NCBI RefSeq assembly: GCF_964340395.1
Contig: NC_135569.1
Coordinates: forward strand, 17,515,257-17,579,256
From: Glandiceps talaboti
Taxonomy: Eukaryota > Hemichordata > Enteropneusta > Spengelidae
Direction of reading: 5' to 3'
DNA: 64,000 nt
In this document: one piece after another, positions 43,358-56,200 of the stretch
Layout of the letters: the number at the start of each line of letters is the position of its first letter
Numbering within the stretch: position 1 is the stretch's first letter
Made by a program: the position numbers and the translations under genes
The notes under the pieces: generated by a model
Database searches by the model: none
The model's input: only the letters and a program-made list of their open reading frames with translations
What the model was told of the DNA's origin: nothing

Positions 43358-45049
43358 GAAGACTCTGTCTGAGTGAGCATCCAAGAAAAGTAAGGAAAAG
43401 TCATCGAGGACTCTGATACCTTCGTCAGAGAGAAACAACTACATACATGTACAACACCAACAAGCTTGAGATGGAACTTGAAGTGAAAAAGAGAAACTCT
43501 AACACCCAGTATGTGTTACATCAAACTCAGTTTAATAAACGTACATGTAGTAAAATCATGATTTTGATTTGGCAGTTTTGTACAAATAAACGTGTCTTCT
43601 GACAAATTAGTTTTTGGTTGTCGTGTCTTTGCTGACATGACGTACGTGCCCCTGTCCACATACATGTATACATACATGTACATTGTATCTGTAAATTGCT
43701 GTTGTTGACATTCATTTCACTTAGAATAACAAAATAAAAACGTCTTGACAGAATTTTTCATGAATGTGATTCAATGTTTGCTATTACTATGAGACAATAG
43801 TTTAAATAATATTGATATCGACAGACGCCATTGACAAAAAATTTACCACGAGACAAAAACTTGACTCGATTGGTATATCACTACCACGTAGTAGTACGCA
43901 TGACTTCGGAGCAACTCACTCATGGGTGAAAATAATGAAAAAATTTCGCTTGTCCACTGGGCAAGTAGAAAACAAAAAGTACTTGCCTAAATCAAAAAGT
44001 GCTTGCCCATTCCAAATAGTGGGGTATATTTTTTTGTGGCTTACAAATGCACTGTTGTGATTAATAGGTCTTTCTTTTGTTTATTGTCAAAAAATGTCAC
44101 TTTGAAAGTTTCTGTGGGTACTGAAAAGTTCTCTCCACAATAAACAGGAGTCCTAGATGATGTTAATTTTCATGCATAGCGTACAATTTTTTGTTCACCT
44201 GTAAAAAGTAGTTGTTAAAATAATCATAAGTTTTTCAGCACTTTCATAAGCTATCATGACATAAAATCTTTCTAAGTATTTCCTTTTGCACCATGTCAAT
44301 ATATTTTCTTTCCTTCCTCATCCACACCAACTATTTTTCTCCCAGTGGGATATTTTCCTAGTAGTATGTTCAAATAAACTCACTGTTGCAAAATTTGCAG
44401 TTGATTCAAACACCCAAAACCTGAAAAATCATTCTGGAATTTACTGTTGATGAACAATATTCAATGAGTCACTGGTCATTCCAGGTATGTTTTCTTGATA
44501 GAGTAAACAAAGTACATTGAGGACAGCTGGTCCAGATTGTTTTGAAAAGTGGTCAGTCAAGAAAGACATTTTCTCAACAATATTGCTACAATGTTACAAT
44601 TTTCCAGACTTGTTGGCACCGTTGTTATACAATGTATCCAAAGTCCTATCAGCCATGTGCAGTGTGTAATAGAGTACAGCATGAACACAGGCAAAAACAT
44701 GATGATGTGATTATTCTTTTTACATTCTCAACAAATGTTAATCAATCTACTTATTGCAGTTACTGTTCTTTTTATTTAATACTTTACAGCAAGTGTGTAT
44801 ATGTGAGGCAGATGTCATAGGCTAGGTCATGATTAGTTTTGCAGTTGTCTTCACTGGTGGCAATTAATGTAGGGAGAGTTACTTTTGTGTTTTCCCTTTC
44901 ATCTGCAGACTGAATTGGCTTACGGAAGAAAAGATTAACACCGGGAAGGGGGGTACTTAAGTGATGGACGCTGACCAGAAACAATTTTTTTTTGGCTTTT
45001 AAAACTCTTTCTACGGTGAGTGCTATGCTACAACATTCTGTAAAGTTTC
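43358..45049. other. Intergenic DNA, no gene recognised
   Basis: AT-rich. The open frames at 43812-44060 and 44542-44820 show no domain. Nothing else seen. Confidence 0.4.
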
Positions 45050-46290
45050 ACATTACATGTTGTGATTGGCCAGGAGATCACTTACAGCAATGGGCAAATA
45101 GCAATCAATGAGAAAAAATAACTTATTGCATATGTTCTGGTGTGCTTTGGTATCGCAAATGTATGTACCAAGTTATAATGAATTTGAAGTGTGCATTCTT
45201 GAGATATAGCCTAATTACTGAAAACCATTAATTACATAACTTGCTCATTAATATTCACGGATTTTTACCAAAGCATAATCAATACGGAATACATCTTCAA
45301 AATTTCATTTGAATTGAGCAAGCCGTTATGGAGAATGATGATGACACAGACAGACAGACAGACAGACATACACACACACACACACAGACTTCCACCCACT
45401 AAATACATTTCTTCCTTATAGAAGAAAAAACGGCTGGCTGTTATACTGAAATTTGGTACATATAATGTTTGGGGTAATTAGTTTTTGAGCGAGATCTGTT
45501 CATGTTAATTAGGGAATTTGCATATCAAGGAAATCAACTAATTAAGCAATATCTTAAGACTGCAATATTATTTAGTACATACATTAACCATTAGAAAACA
45601 CATACATTGTATGTCCTATAAAGTTTGTTGATGTACCTTACACAGTGTTAATGAATAATTTGCATAATTAATTATTTTCGATAATTAGACTATCTTTAGA
45701 ATACCGGTACATATTTCAATTTCAATATAATTCAGTAGATATGTTAACCATAACAAATCGCATATGTCCTATAAAGTGTATTAATGTACCTTACTTGTTA
45801 ATGAATAATTTGCATAATTAATGATTTTCAGTAATTAGGCTATATCTTAAGACTGCATACTTCAATTTCAATACAATTTAGTACATATGTTAAACATAAC
45901 AGAGTACATATGTCCTAAAAACTTTGAATCTGTGGATTACAGTTTTAATGAAAAATTTGCATAATTAATGATTTTAGGTAACTACGCTATATTTTAAAAA
46001 AGCTTCAAATTTCATATAATATGGTACATATATCAACTATAATAATACACACCTGTGCTAAGACATTGTTGATACAACTTTTACCTTTAATGAATAACGA
46101 ACGATATTCAGCAATGAAGCAGTATCATGCACTCTTCAAATTCCATATAATTTGGCATATACAGTAACCTAAGAAAGCACACTTGTCCAAAAAAAGCCTG
46201 TTACCATAGTTTTTTAAATTTTTAATGACCAATTTGCATAATTAGTGATTCCCTTACGAGAGGCATTCAGTTTAAATCTGGTGTTTCCAT
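45050..46290. repeat. Inverted copies of the (CAGA)n-ended family
   Basis: 45058-45140 is the inverse of 24400-24510. 45140-45420 repeats the CAAGCCGTTATGGAGAA block followed by (CAGA)n(CA)n. 45470-46290 is the inverse of 32480-33060, ending near TTTAAATCTGGTGTTTCC. Confidence 0.6.
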
Positions 46291-47540
46291 TTACATTTTG
46301 TATCTAGCCCATGGACAAATGAAAATCATACTTGACATGCAGTCATGTAATACATTTTTATTCATTATGGAGTATTTGTAATGCTGAGTATACATGTACT
46401 ATACATGTAGGCTAGATAGGCTATTGTACACAGTGTACAATGTATGTACTATACATGTAGGCTAGATAGGCTATTGTACACAGTGTACAATGTACATTCA
46501 GAAGTCACATAGAACACACCACATTCTTACGACACACAACATGGCATACATACTTAGAAACATTAGATATTTAGTTTGTAAACTTAGCATCACTTTATTC
46601 AATATCCATTTATTCATAGATCTCGAGTCGAGTGCCTGTGATCATGTGTATGTTTGGAAAGTACAAGATTCAAACTTTCTGTTAAACTAAAAGTCATTGA
46701 GGTGTCTTGCCTTTCATTCAGGTACACTACAAGGGTCTCTAGCACTTTCAACGTTACACCGAAAGCTACCGAAGTCTCTCTTTGGGTACTATATCAGTGT
46801 TTTGTTGTTTAAACAGCACCACCTCATTGGTACATTTGTATGGGTCAAAGGGTCGATAGTGTTATTTTCAACCAGATGTCGACAATTTCTGCAGAAACAG
46901 CTTGAAAATTGAGCGAGATTTAGCCGAGTTATTGCCTTGTAAAACTTGCTTCTTTGGGACGGTCAAAATTATGAATATATAATGAACATATTTGATTTAA
47001 AAATGCACAAATATGGAATTTGTTACACACTGTACGACAAATTCTGACTCTATAGTAAGTTACACTCTGGAATTTTCGTCCTACCCACTGGGATTTTTGT
47101 CAGAAAAGTACATATTTTATTCAATAGTCGTAACATTTCCGACGTTTACATGAGGGTCTATGCATTCATCACCCATGTCAAAATGAACACACAAGCTGTT
47201 AACGTGTTCCCCGATCAATTACCGGATCAGAGTTCCCACCGACCCCACAGTGGTACAAGTGTGGCCATGATCAAAGTGAAACTGTACAACGGAAAACATA
47301 CTAAGTGCTTTGAAAATGATGTTTTAACTAATAAAGAAGGCAGGCTAGCTTCATATCATAAAATATCTTCAGTATGATTGTAATTTATCTTGGAAAACAA
47401 TGAGTCGTCTTATTGTATGTTTTGCTTTCCAGCATGGTACTGAGAGTCGATTATTTTGATTTTGATTCATAACATGCATGTTGTCTCAATGAGTCACCTT
47501 GAACATACTTAAGTCATGCAAATTTATTACATATGCGAAT
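46291..47540. other. Intergenic DNA with a 50-bp tandem duplication
   Basis: 46398-46447 is repeated at 46448-46497 (TGTAGGCTAGATAGGCTATT). The open frames at 46490-47377 show no family motif. Confidence 0.5.
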
Positions 47541-47745
47541 TATATTCATTGTTTATATATTCAATGACTAAATAACTCTAAATTCATTGTTTATATATTC
47601 AATTACTATATAACTCTAAATTCATTGTTTATATATTCAATGACTAAATAACTCTAAATTATATTCATTGTTTATATATTCAATGACTAAATAACTCTAA
47701 ATTCATTGTTTATATATTCAATGACTAAATAACTCTAAATTCATT
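47541..47745. repeat. 37-bp minisatellite, about 5 copies
   Basis: The unit is AATTCATTGTTTATATATTC followed by AATGACTAAATAACTCT. Confidence 0.92.
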
Positions 47746-49225
47746 GCGATTCATCAACAAAGAGACTTCGATATTGTTTGGAATAATGTTATCAATCATT
47801 ATCAAAAGGATCACCAATATCGCAACTTTATTTGGAAGTAAATTATTATTAGACAATTAAAGAAAGAATGAACTCATATAAACTGTACATTAAGTTTGTG
47901 TGCATTTCATTTACTTTGCCATGTAATTTCAAATGAAGTCAGATTCGACTACACACATTGATTTAGTGCTGAGATTAAAAGGAGATCTCAGTATCAACAT
48001 ATGGATGTGACTGATTGACTGGATGTGAGCGACCACATTAGGTGCCGAAACCTGGAAGTTTGAAGATACCAAGAGGAGGAAGAAGTTCATCCTGAAGAAG
48101 TTCCCTAGCTGTGCACCTGGCAAACATTATATCATTAGAAAGTAAATTTCTTAAGCTTTCCAAATATATAATGGATAATAAAGTCCGTGCTTGCATGTGT
48201 CATATGGAAGACAATGTGTTACCCCTACCCTCAACCTTTTGACGCCATTCCGGGACGCACATGTAATTTGAAATCGAGGCCAAACAGGTAGTGCATCTCA
48301 AAATTTTCACTGTTAACATTTTGTTTCTCATTCAGTAGACTCCAATGAACAAAAAATACCTATGTTGGAGGTTTGTGGAGGGGGGGAGGGGGGTGAACGG
48401 TAACCCTCTCTGGCCCATGGACTATTGTCTGTGTAAAACTAAAAGAGTAGATACTGTTCATAGAAGACACCAAACATAAGAGGATGACAATCCCATGACA
48501 CAATATACACCCACGTTGGATTCATTTCACTCAAAAATGATCAAGAAAGCTGTCAACTTGATTATTTCACAAGACAATGAGGCATACATATATACATATG
48601 TATATGGCATGGGGGCACTAGGAACTAGAAACTATAGACTGGGTACATCATCAGCAAGGCCCACTAGACCAAAACGGAGACTTACGCCCGATCGGGAGAA
48701 AAAATGGTCACCTGATTCGGGGAAGATTTATGACAACGTAGTTCCGCGCATTACTTGACAGGTTTGTGCAACTCGGCAATGTTGTTGATGAACTCTATGT
48801 AGAAATCGAAGGTAAGTTTGCCATTGTTCAAAAAAAGTTTACCATTGCCCCTGGTTTCTACAGGCATTTTGCGAGCTAATATCATTTGTACTTCTGCCCG
48901 TCCATGCAGTAACAACACGTTTTAGATCCAATACTGTCCTCACTGAGCAACATGAAGTCTACAGGAAGTGTCACCATCTTCAACATGACTTCCTGTGATG
49001 TCATGGGGATACACCAAGTTTACTATTTGTTTGTCGAACAGAATATTTCGGGGTTTTTTTTTTGCAAAACCTCCATTATCTAGCAATAGCTATGTGTTCT
49101 CTTTCTCAATAGATTAATTTTAAATGAATACATTCTTATCCTTTAAGATTCATGGATTCTAATTTATATAATTATAATGAACAGAAAGCAGTAAGATAGA
49201 TTTAAGTCTGTAAATCATACCTTTA
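47746..49225. other. Intergenic DNA, no confident gene
   Basis: A possible small exon lies at 48768-48816 (acceptor TTGACAG, donor GTAAGT), which would read FVQLGNVVDELYVEIE. Unsupported by any family match. The segment 48638-48690 is inverted at about 52340-52385. Confidence 0.3.
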
Positions 49226-50465
49226 GGCCAGAAAAAAAAAGAAGATGTTCAACGGGCAACATAACCTGACACATTCGGTAGGTACATTGTAGGTAGGTCG
49301 AATATTTTTTTTACAAAGGATGTAAAAACAAACCACATGTAATGATGGAAAACATTTGAAATTGAGTTTACATTGTACTTATTCATTCATTTTGATTTTA
49401 TCTCTTGCAATTTGTCTGTATGGCAATTGATTTCCATCAGCTCTAGTTAGGAAATGTGCACAATTTACGGTTAAACAAATTTTGTAGCTCCTCTCAAAAT
49501 ATGTTAAGACCCGCTAAATGAAACTCCAGAATTATTTTAGCCACTCCTTCTGTCACCTACACTATAGAGGAGATATAAAATTATATATGGTAGCACAGGT
49601 ACAATGATGCATTAAAAATAAGTGATAATCAACTACAATAACAGTCCAAATGATATTACTTGACAAAGGATGTGCATTTCACATGGATACTTGTAAGGTG
49701 ATGTCTCATAATTAGCTCTGACCTATGAAGGGAGGTACTTAGTCAGCCACCTTCCATCTTGTTTTGGGAGAAAGACAATTATTACCGTGACTGCTACTGA
49801 TTGGAAGGATACATCCTCAAAAATGCAAACTTTTTTGAAAATAAGACAATATAGGAGGCCATTAAAGGCATAAAATATCAAACAAAAAACATAATTATAA
49901 AGTCTTACAACGCTTGAATGTGGTTTTAAAATACCAGAATTGAGAGACAATTATGACATGCAGTACATTTTATCTGGCTATGAAGTGTATTTTGTTGTGG
50001 CAAAGCTGAAAGATATTTTGCAGATGTGGTAAATGACTTCTCCTGAACTTTAATTTGATTCCAAAAAAATCATGAATAAAGAAAGAGTACAACATTTGAA
50101 GACTTTCAGACTATCAGACTTTTGATGGCCCAATGACTGCCCTTCCCATGGTCATAAAGTTTTGCTCATTTCGTTTAGTGAATATTGGATATGCAACAGT
50201 TTAATTTTATCTCAATTCATGCTTGTATGCATCATCAGAGCCAAGTAAACCACTGATAGTACATAATTTGGAATTGACTCAAATGTATATTGTTGCATGT
50301 ACTATTCAGAAAATACAAAGAAATTCCCTTAATTTTGAAACAAAGTGTGCATTTCACTGACATGCAAAGCCAGCATGAGGATAATTTGCCCATCACCAAT
50401 AAAAAAAAAAAAAAATTGAAATGCCAAAAATATGGGTACGTTGAACAGCTTTTTTTTTTCTGGCC
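49226..50465. mobile_element. PIF/Harbinger-type non-autonomous element H3 (1240 bp)
   Basis: The ends GGCCAGAAAAAAAAAG... and ...TTTTTTTTTCTGGCC are inverted over about 28 bp, extending to TGTTCAACG on both sides. The TSD is TTA (49223-49225 and 50466-50468). No transposase ORF was seen. Confidence 0.72.
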
Positions 50466-51142
50466 TTAGGCCAAATAAAAAAAATTGTGTGGTTCCGATT
50501 ACGCTCAATTTTAGAATAGGTGGGGTAGGTAGGTTTTTTAAATATTTTTCTTACATATTTTTTTCATGTACATGTTACGAGTGTCCTGTTCAGGTTTTCC
50601 ATTGTTTTCCAATTGGTCTCTGTGTTATTATTTCTTCCTATCAGAAATACAGCCATTACAGATTGGAAGAACAGTTTTATAGTCTTTTTAAGTAGATGTC
50701 AGTTTCCACATCCACTATTTCTCCTGAGACTTCACAATTTTTGTAATTTTTTTTTTTCAGTCTAGTCAATCTCGTTCCTTTCATACACATTCCTGTGCTT
50801 TACCCCTGCAGTGTTCATATAAACATGATACTGGCGCTGTGTCCCCACATGATTTTACTGGAGGTGGGGTAACGACAACATGAACTTGTTATTACCTGCT
50901 AAATTCCTGTGATAGTCAAAACAGCTGTACCAAATGAATATTAAAGAGGGATGACGAGGGCTTGTCAATTTGTATACTTGTTTATGTACTGACATGTGGC
51001 GTTTGCAATTTGCTCACTATGGGGTCGAACCACAATTAACACCTTTAGGAACGAGATTGTCGAAACTGGATCTCAAACACTATTTTTAGTTGTCTGAGAC
51101 TGGATATGTGTTCATTCAGTCCGCTGATACAATCCAGTCGAG
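50466..51142. other. Intergenic DNA, no gene recognised
   Basis: 50469 onward starts GGCCAAATAAAA and may be an end of another element of the H type. Otherwise nothing. Confidence 0.4.
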
Positions 51143-51710
51143 ATGCTAGACTACGTAACAATAGATTATGAAAAAGACAAGAGGAAAAGACAACAATCAT
51201 TCTTGAAAAGGAGAAAAAACTTGTTTGAGCAGGTATGTAATTAGGATTTGATTTCAACAAAACAATCTTTATTAGAAGTACATACAATGTATGAGAAATG
51301 TGCAACATATGAATGTTATACATTGTATCACATGATAAGTGACACAATAAAATGATTTCATTGTCACTTAATTAAGTCAGCTTGATTATTATCTATTCTT
51401 TGATAGCTTTGTGCAGTTGATCACTCACTTCATAATAAAACTGATTTGATTCCTGTATTCATTGTGCTACTTTTATCTGATCAAGATGTTACAATTAACC
51501 CACTTTTGTGAGTGGTTTGTTCCACACTGTGATTGACAATTTTAATTCATCATCGTACAGATTAGCTTCACAAGATACTCAGAAACATGAACAAAAATTG
51601 AAAATGTCTGTCATTCCTTAGCATACCATTTTCCTATTTTTCAGGTACATCATTTGGGTATAAAAAAAGAGGAAATTTCGAGAAACTATGGGTGTTTGAA
51701 GATAATGTAA
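51143..51710 (+). CDS. Tentative two-exon small protein with a MADS-box-like segment
   Basis: The candidate exon 51143-51232 starts at an ATG and ends at a good donor (CAG|GTATGT). It reads YVTIDYEKDKRKRQQSFLKR and on to RKNLFEQ. The next candidate exon starts at 51645 after CTATTTTTCAG and in phase reads VHHLGIKKEEISRNYG to a stop at 51710. The K-x-x-R-x-x-S-F-x-K-R pattern is in register with the start of a MADS box (R-x-x-T-F-x-K-R). In another frame the second exon reads EKLWVFEDNVTPEDLERF to a stop near 51740, so the joining is uncertain. AATAAA follows at about 51794. This may be a transposon gene or chance. Confidence 0.25.
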
Positions 51711-52918
51711 CACCTGAAGATCTAGAGAGATTCAGTTGTTGATGTTTCACCTTTTCACATGTTGTGAATATTTAATTTTCAATTCACAAAATTAAATAAA
51801 TGAGTATAGAGAAAGAGTGGTGTGAGTGTCAATGTCTAATTTTCATTACTGTTATCAAGAAAGTGGCAAGTCAAAGCCTTATTGTACACTTTAGAAGTAA
51901 GAAAAACTGATTAGCATTTTCAAGTCAGCCAAGGTACATGTACCAGATTTCATTATGGCGTGTTCATCAAAAAATGCTATTTTCCATTGGTGTAAAACTT
52001 CATATGCCTACAGTAATCAGTAGCAAAACATTACATTTCATTTACGCTATTTGTTATTGGTAATTGTCTTTCTAAAAATTCTTGGAAAACAATGAATAAG
52101 AAATCATAATAATGTATTTTATCGGAGATTTGGAACATATTATGTTGATCATCAAGACATCATCATCAGTAGTGTCTTTATGAACATAGTGTCTACTATA
52201 TAACTAGGATATCTCATAGGAGTCATCTGATCGGGAAACGTCTCCCACGGTGGAGAAAATCTCCTAATCAGGGACAGAACTCTCGGAATCATGGATAGGT
52301 GATCATTTTGAACCCCAATCAGGAGAATTCTCCTGATACGGAGAAAGTCTCCGTTTTGGTCTACCAGTGCTGATCATGTACCCATACCAGGGGGTGTAGC
52401 CCCAGGTTGTAGTGGGGCACTACAAACTGTGTTACAAAAAATGTCAATATAGTCACTGCATGGAATATACAAACTCACCCATCCTTTATCACAGAAAGAT
52501 TAACAAATGCTCTTGGATAACCCTCGATGGTGCTGGCGTAACTGAAAGTGTGTTTAGAATGCTTTCGTTCACATTGCCGTGGAGTCGAGTACGTTTGAAG
52601 GATTGGGTTAATACATGGTATAACCCAGACTCTCACCGCTGGGGGCTCTTCTACGAGACCACCCACATGTCAGTAGCCAATCGCTAATCGACAAATCACT
52701 AACCACTTTTATCTTTCCAGCCTGTTGTTCGATTTTCTATTTTATAACCTTTTTGATATTTTTTTCTGAAAAGTATATTTTTAAAATAATTTTATAAATT
52801 TTTTGGAATAATGGATATCTTATAGAATTATTAAAATCTATTATATGAGTAAATCAACAAATATTCTGTTTTTTGTACCATTATTGCGTGCTGAAAATAT
52901 CGCAGCCACTTACAGGTT
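51711..52918. other. Upstream of FICD; no gene recognised
   Basis: 52200-52400 contains several GGAGAxxxTCTCC-type short palindromes and the inverted match to 48638-48690. A promoter for FICD is expected in this region. An acceptor-like TTACAG at 52910-52915, just before the ATG, suggests a separate 5' UTR exon. Confidence 0.4.
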
Positions 52919-53216
52919 ATGCCATCCATAATCGAAATGTCAAAATGGACAGGTGTTGTTCTGTCGTTTCAGATTTATAAGAAAGATGGAGAAAAGAGAC
53001 ACATCATGGTACCTAGATGCACATTTGCACTTGTGTTTTTCAGTGGTGTAGCGTTCACTCTGTTTGTTTCAATAATTCCCGTCGAATGGATTCCACAACT
53101 TGGATTCGCAAGTCGATGGCATTCTCGGCAGCTAGAACAGCTTTCGGGAAGCGACCGAAGTTATGGATTGCACAATTTCCCGATGACAGTCAAAGAAAAA
53201 CCTTTGGTCAGACCAG
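52919..53216 (+). CDS. FICD: FICD coding exon 1 (membrane anchor)
   Basis: 298 nt. It begins [21 protein letters not shown] second Met at codon 7 is possible. The transmembrane helix follows, then a luminal linker up to KEKPLVRP. The donor is CCAG|GTTAGT. The N-terminal region is poorly conserved in the family, so support comes from the membrane segment, length and phase match with exon 2. Confidence 0.85.
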
Positions 53217-56200
53217 GTTAGTTTAATACATATGTGAAACGTGACGTATGATTCGATGTTTTCTAGAGTGTAATTAGTCCCCGCGGACGAAGTCCGGAAC
53301 GGGGACTTATGGATTGGGTTCCGTCTGTCCGTCCGTCCGTCCGTGCGTGCGTGCGTCCGTCCGTCCGTCCGCAGCTGTTTCTTGGAGATGCCTGGACCGA
53401 TTTTTTTCAAACTTGGTACAGGGGCAACATACTATGGCATACATATGCACGTCAATTTGTTTTATGATACGATCCAATATGGCCGCCTAGCAACCATTTT
53501 GTTTGCGAATTTTCCCTGTCAAAAGCCATAACTCAGACATGCTTTAACAGATCTCATTCAAAGTTGGTATTAGGACAGTGTTCTATGACATACATGTGCA
53601 TATACATTGTTGTCATGATACGATCCAATATGGCCGCCTAGCAGCCATTTTGTTTGTGAATTTTCATGTAAAAAGCCGTAACTCAGACATGCTTGAACAG
53701 ATCTCATTCAAAGTTGGTATTAGGACAGTGTTCTATGACATACATGTGTATATCCATTTTCGTCGTTATACGATCCAATATGGCTGCCTGGCAGCCATTT
53801 TGTTTGTGAATTTTCCATGTCCAAAGCCATAACTCAGACATGCTTAAACAGATCTCATTCAAAGTTGGCATTAGGACAGTGTTCTATGACATACATGTGC
53901 ATAATCCATTTTCGTTGTGATACGATCTAATATGGCTGCCTGGCAGCCATTTTGTTTGCGAATGTTCATGTCAAAAGCCATAACTCAGACATACTTGAAC
54001 AGATCTCATTTAACCCTTTCACCACCAATGGCCTCATGGGATTGTGTGTTGTCCACCAGCCCCCTCACTGACATAATGTGAGAGTGAGTGTGGTGTAATC
54101 AAACTGATATAAAAATACTTAGAGTTGCTTATTTTTAAAAAATAAAGTATCATTTGAATGGAAAATAAATTTTCTACATCATAGTAGCAAATACATAAAT
54201 TCAAATATCACACACATAACCGAAATATGGATTAATGTAATAAAATATTAATAAAACAAGCATAGGTTGTTTATTTATTGACATATCACAAATAAACCAA
54301 ATTTTTATATTACAAACAAAATTCAAATTACCAACATTTATGTTCCTACAAAACTTCTGTATACTGGTTAAATGGTCAAAATCGGCGAAAATTTGTCAGA
54401 AAATGTTATTTTTAGTCGTAATAAATTTGAACGAAAATAATTAACGGCTCACTAAGGCCAAAAAAAAATAAAAATCTGGTTCTGGTCAGGGTAAACTTTC
54501 TAAAGTGGTGCGACGACGCGCGTTTTTTTTTTTTTTCCTAATTTTTTTTTTTTTTGGCAAATTAGTAAATACACATTTTTGACACTTTACATGCTCTCGG
54601 AAGATGTCATACAACTCTGGAAGTTGACACTGTTGTATGGCAAGTTTTGTACGATGCGGATCAATCATCCATCAGGGCATCACTAGTCACATTTACAAAT
54701 TTATCTTATCGCCCAGTGATTTGCAGTTATAATCCCGATTTGCAGTTATAATCCCATCCAAGATAATGAGTCTTGCCTTGCAACCACTGTATAATGTCAT
54801 TGTGCAACTTGCAACGTTAAATAACGAGAAATAGGTCTGTCCAACGGACGTAGAGGAGGCAGTGTTTTCTTTCGAGCACCGTCCATCATCAGTCTGATAC
54901 GCAGTCTGTATACGGTACGATGTTTGACACGTCTTTCCAACTCATCGCAGATGGAAAGACGTGTCGAACATCGTAGCGCATACATCCAGAGCTAACTGCT
55001 TACGCTACAGGAAAATCTTTGTATTCAGAAGGCAGAACGAAACGATCACCAGAACTAAGAACACCTCGAAAGTCAGCTGAATTGATATCAACATTTCGAT
55101 TGCTCACGACGTACTCAAACTTCTGACATTTTCGAAACATGTGAGCGGTTTACCACCTAGCACAGTGAACACACTATTTCCCGTGATTCCCATCAACCAC
55201 GCTCATCGTACATATTACGTACACATATCGTACGGGGGATTATGGGTATGCAACAGTACTAGAAGAAAAGGGTACCCGTTACCAAATAGAAGTGCGCCAT
55301 CACACGAGTTAAATTTTTTCCGCTAGCCTTGCATACAGTGTTGATCGACGGGGAATTGTAAATAAGGAACGGGAAAGCAAAAATTATCGGAAAAAAAAAG
55401 GATCGACGCGGGGGTATTCAGGGCACGCGCGCGCTGACCAGAACCAGACATATTTTTTTTTTTGGCCTAATCCGATTACGACACAATAGTCAGCCCCACA
55501 CCGGCAATCAAAGGGACAAAAATATCTGAAGTCGTCGCCCCAATACCTTCTGAAAAATCAGTTTGTGTAATTATATATCATTATTTGACGGAACAACAAA
55601 AAATTATCACCAAATTTATCCTCAAAATCAGTAAAAAATGCCCCCAAGTTGGTAGTTTACGAGTCCGAATCGGGACGCCAACGTGACGCTTTTCGCCGAC
55701 ATGTTTACCCACAAAAGCAAATCTGCAGTCGGGACTTTGAAGTTACGTTGCGATAATCTGATCCTTCCATATACTGCATCGAGTTCACGCAGCCATCTCC
55801 TTGTATAAAACATCGTATTCATAGTCAAAATTGAGTGGAAATTTCTACGAACAGCACCTTTAATTACATTGCAAACGATGTTAGGGGAGACAGATTTTGC
55901 CTCAGCGATGTTGAAATTTGAATTTTACATTGAAAAACTCGCGTAAAAAATCCGATCGGAAAATCGCCCATATCACGAGTAAGTTTCCCTCCACTGACCT
56001 CTACACACTGAGCTAATACAAATACAAGTCATTATTGAGCCGTAACAAAAAGAAATAAAACCAAAATAATCCACTATAAAGCCCAAAATTACCCCCAGAA
56101 CGTTAGCATGGGCGTCGGCACGGTCACAAGATTGCGTAAATTTGAACGACATTCAAAAATTCAACCGTAAACTGCCGTCGGCAGCTCACACGGCCTTAGC

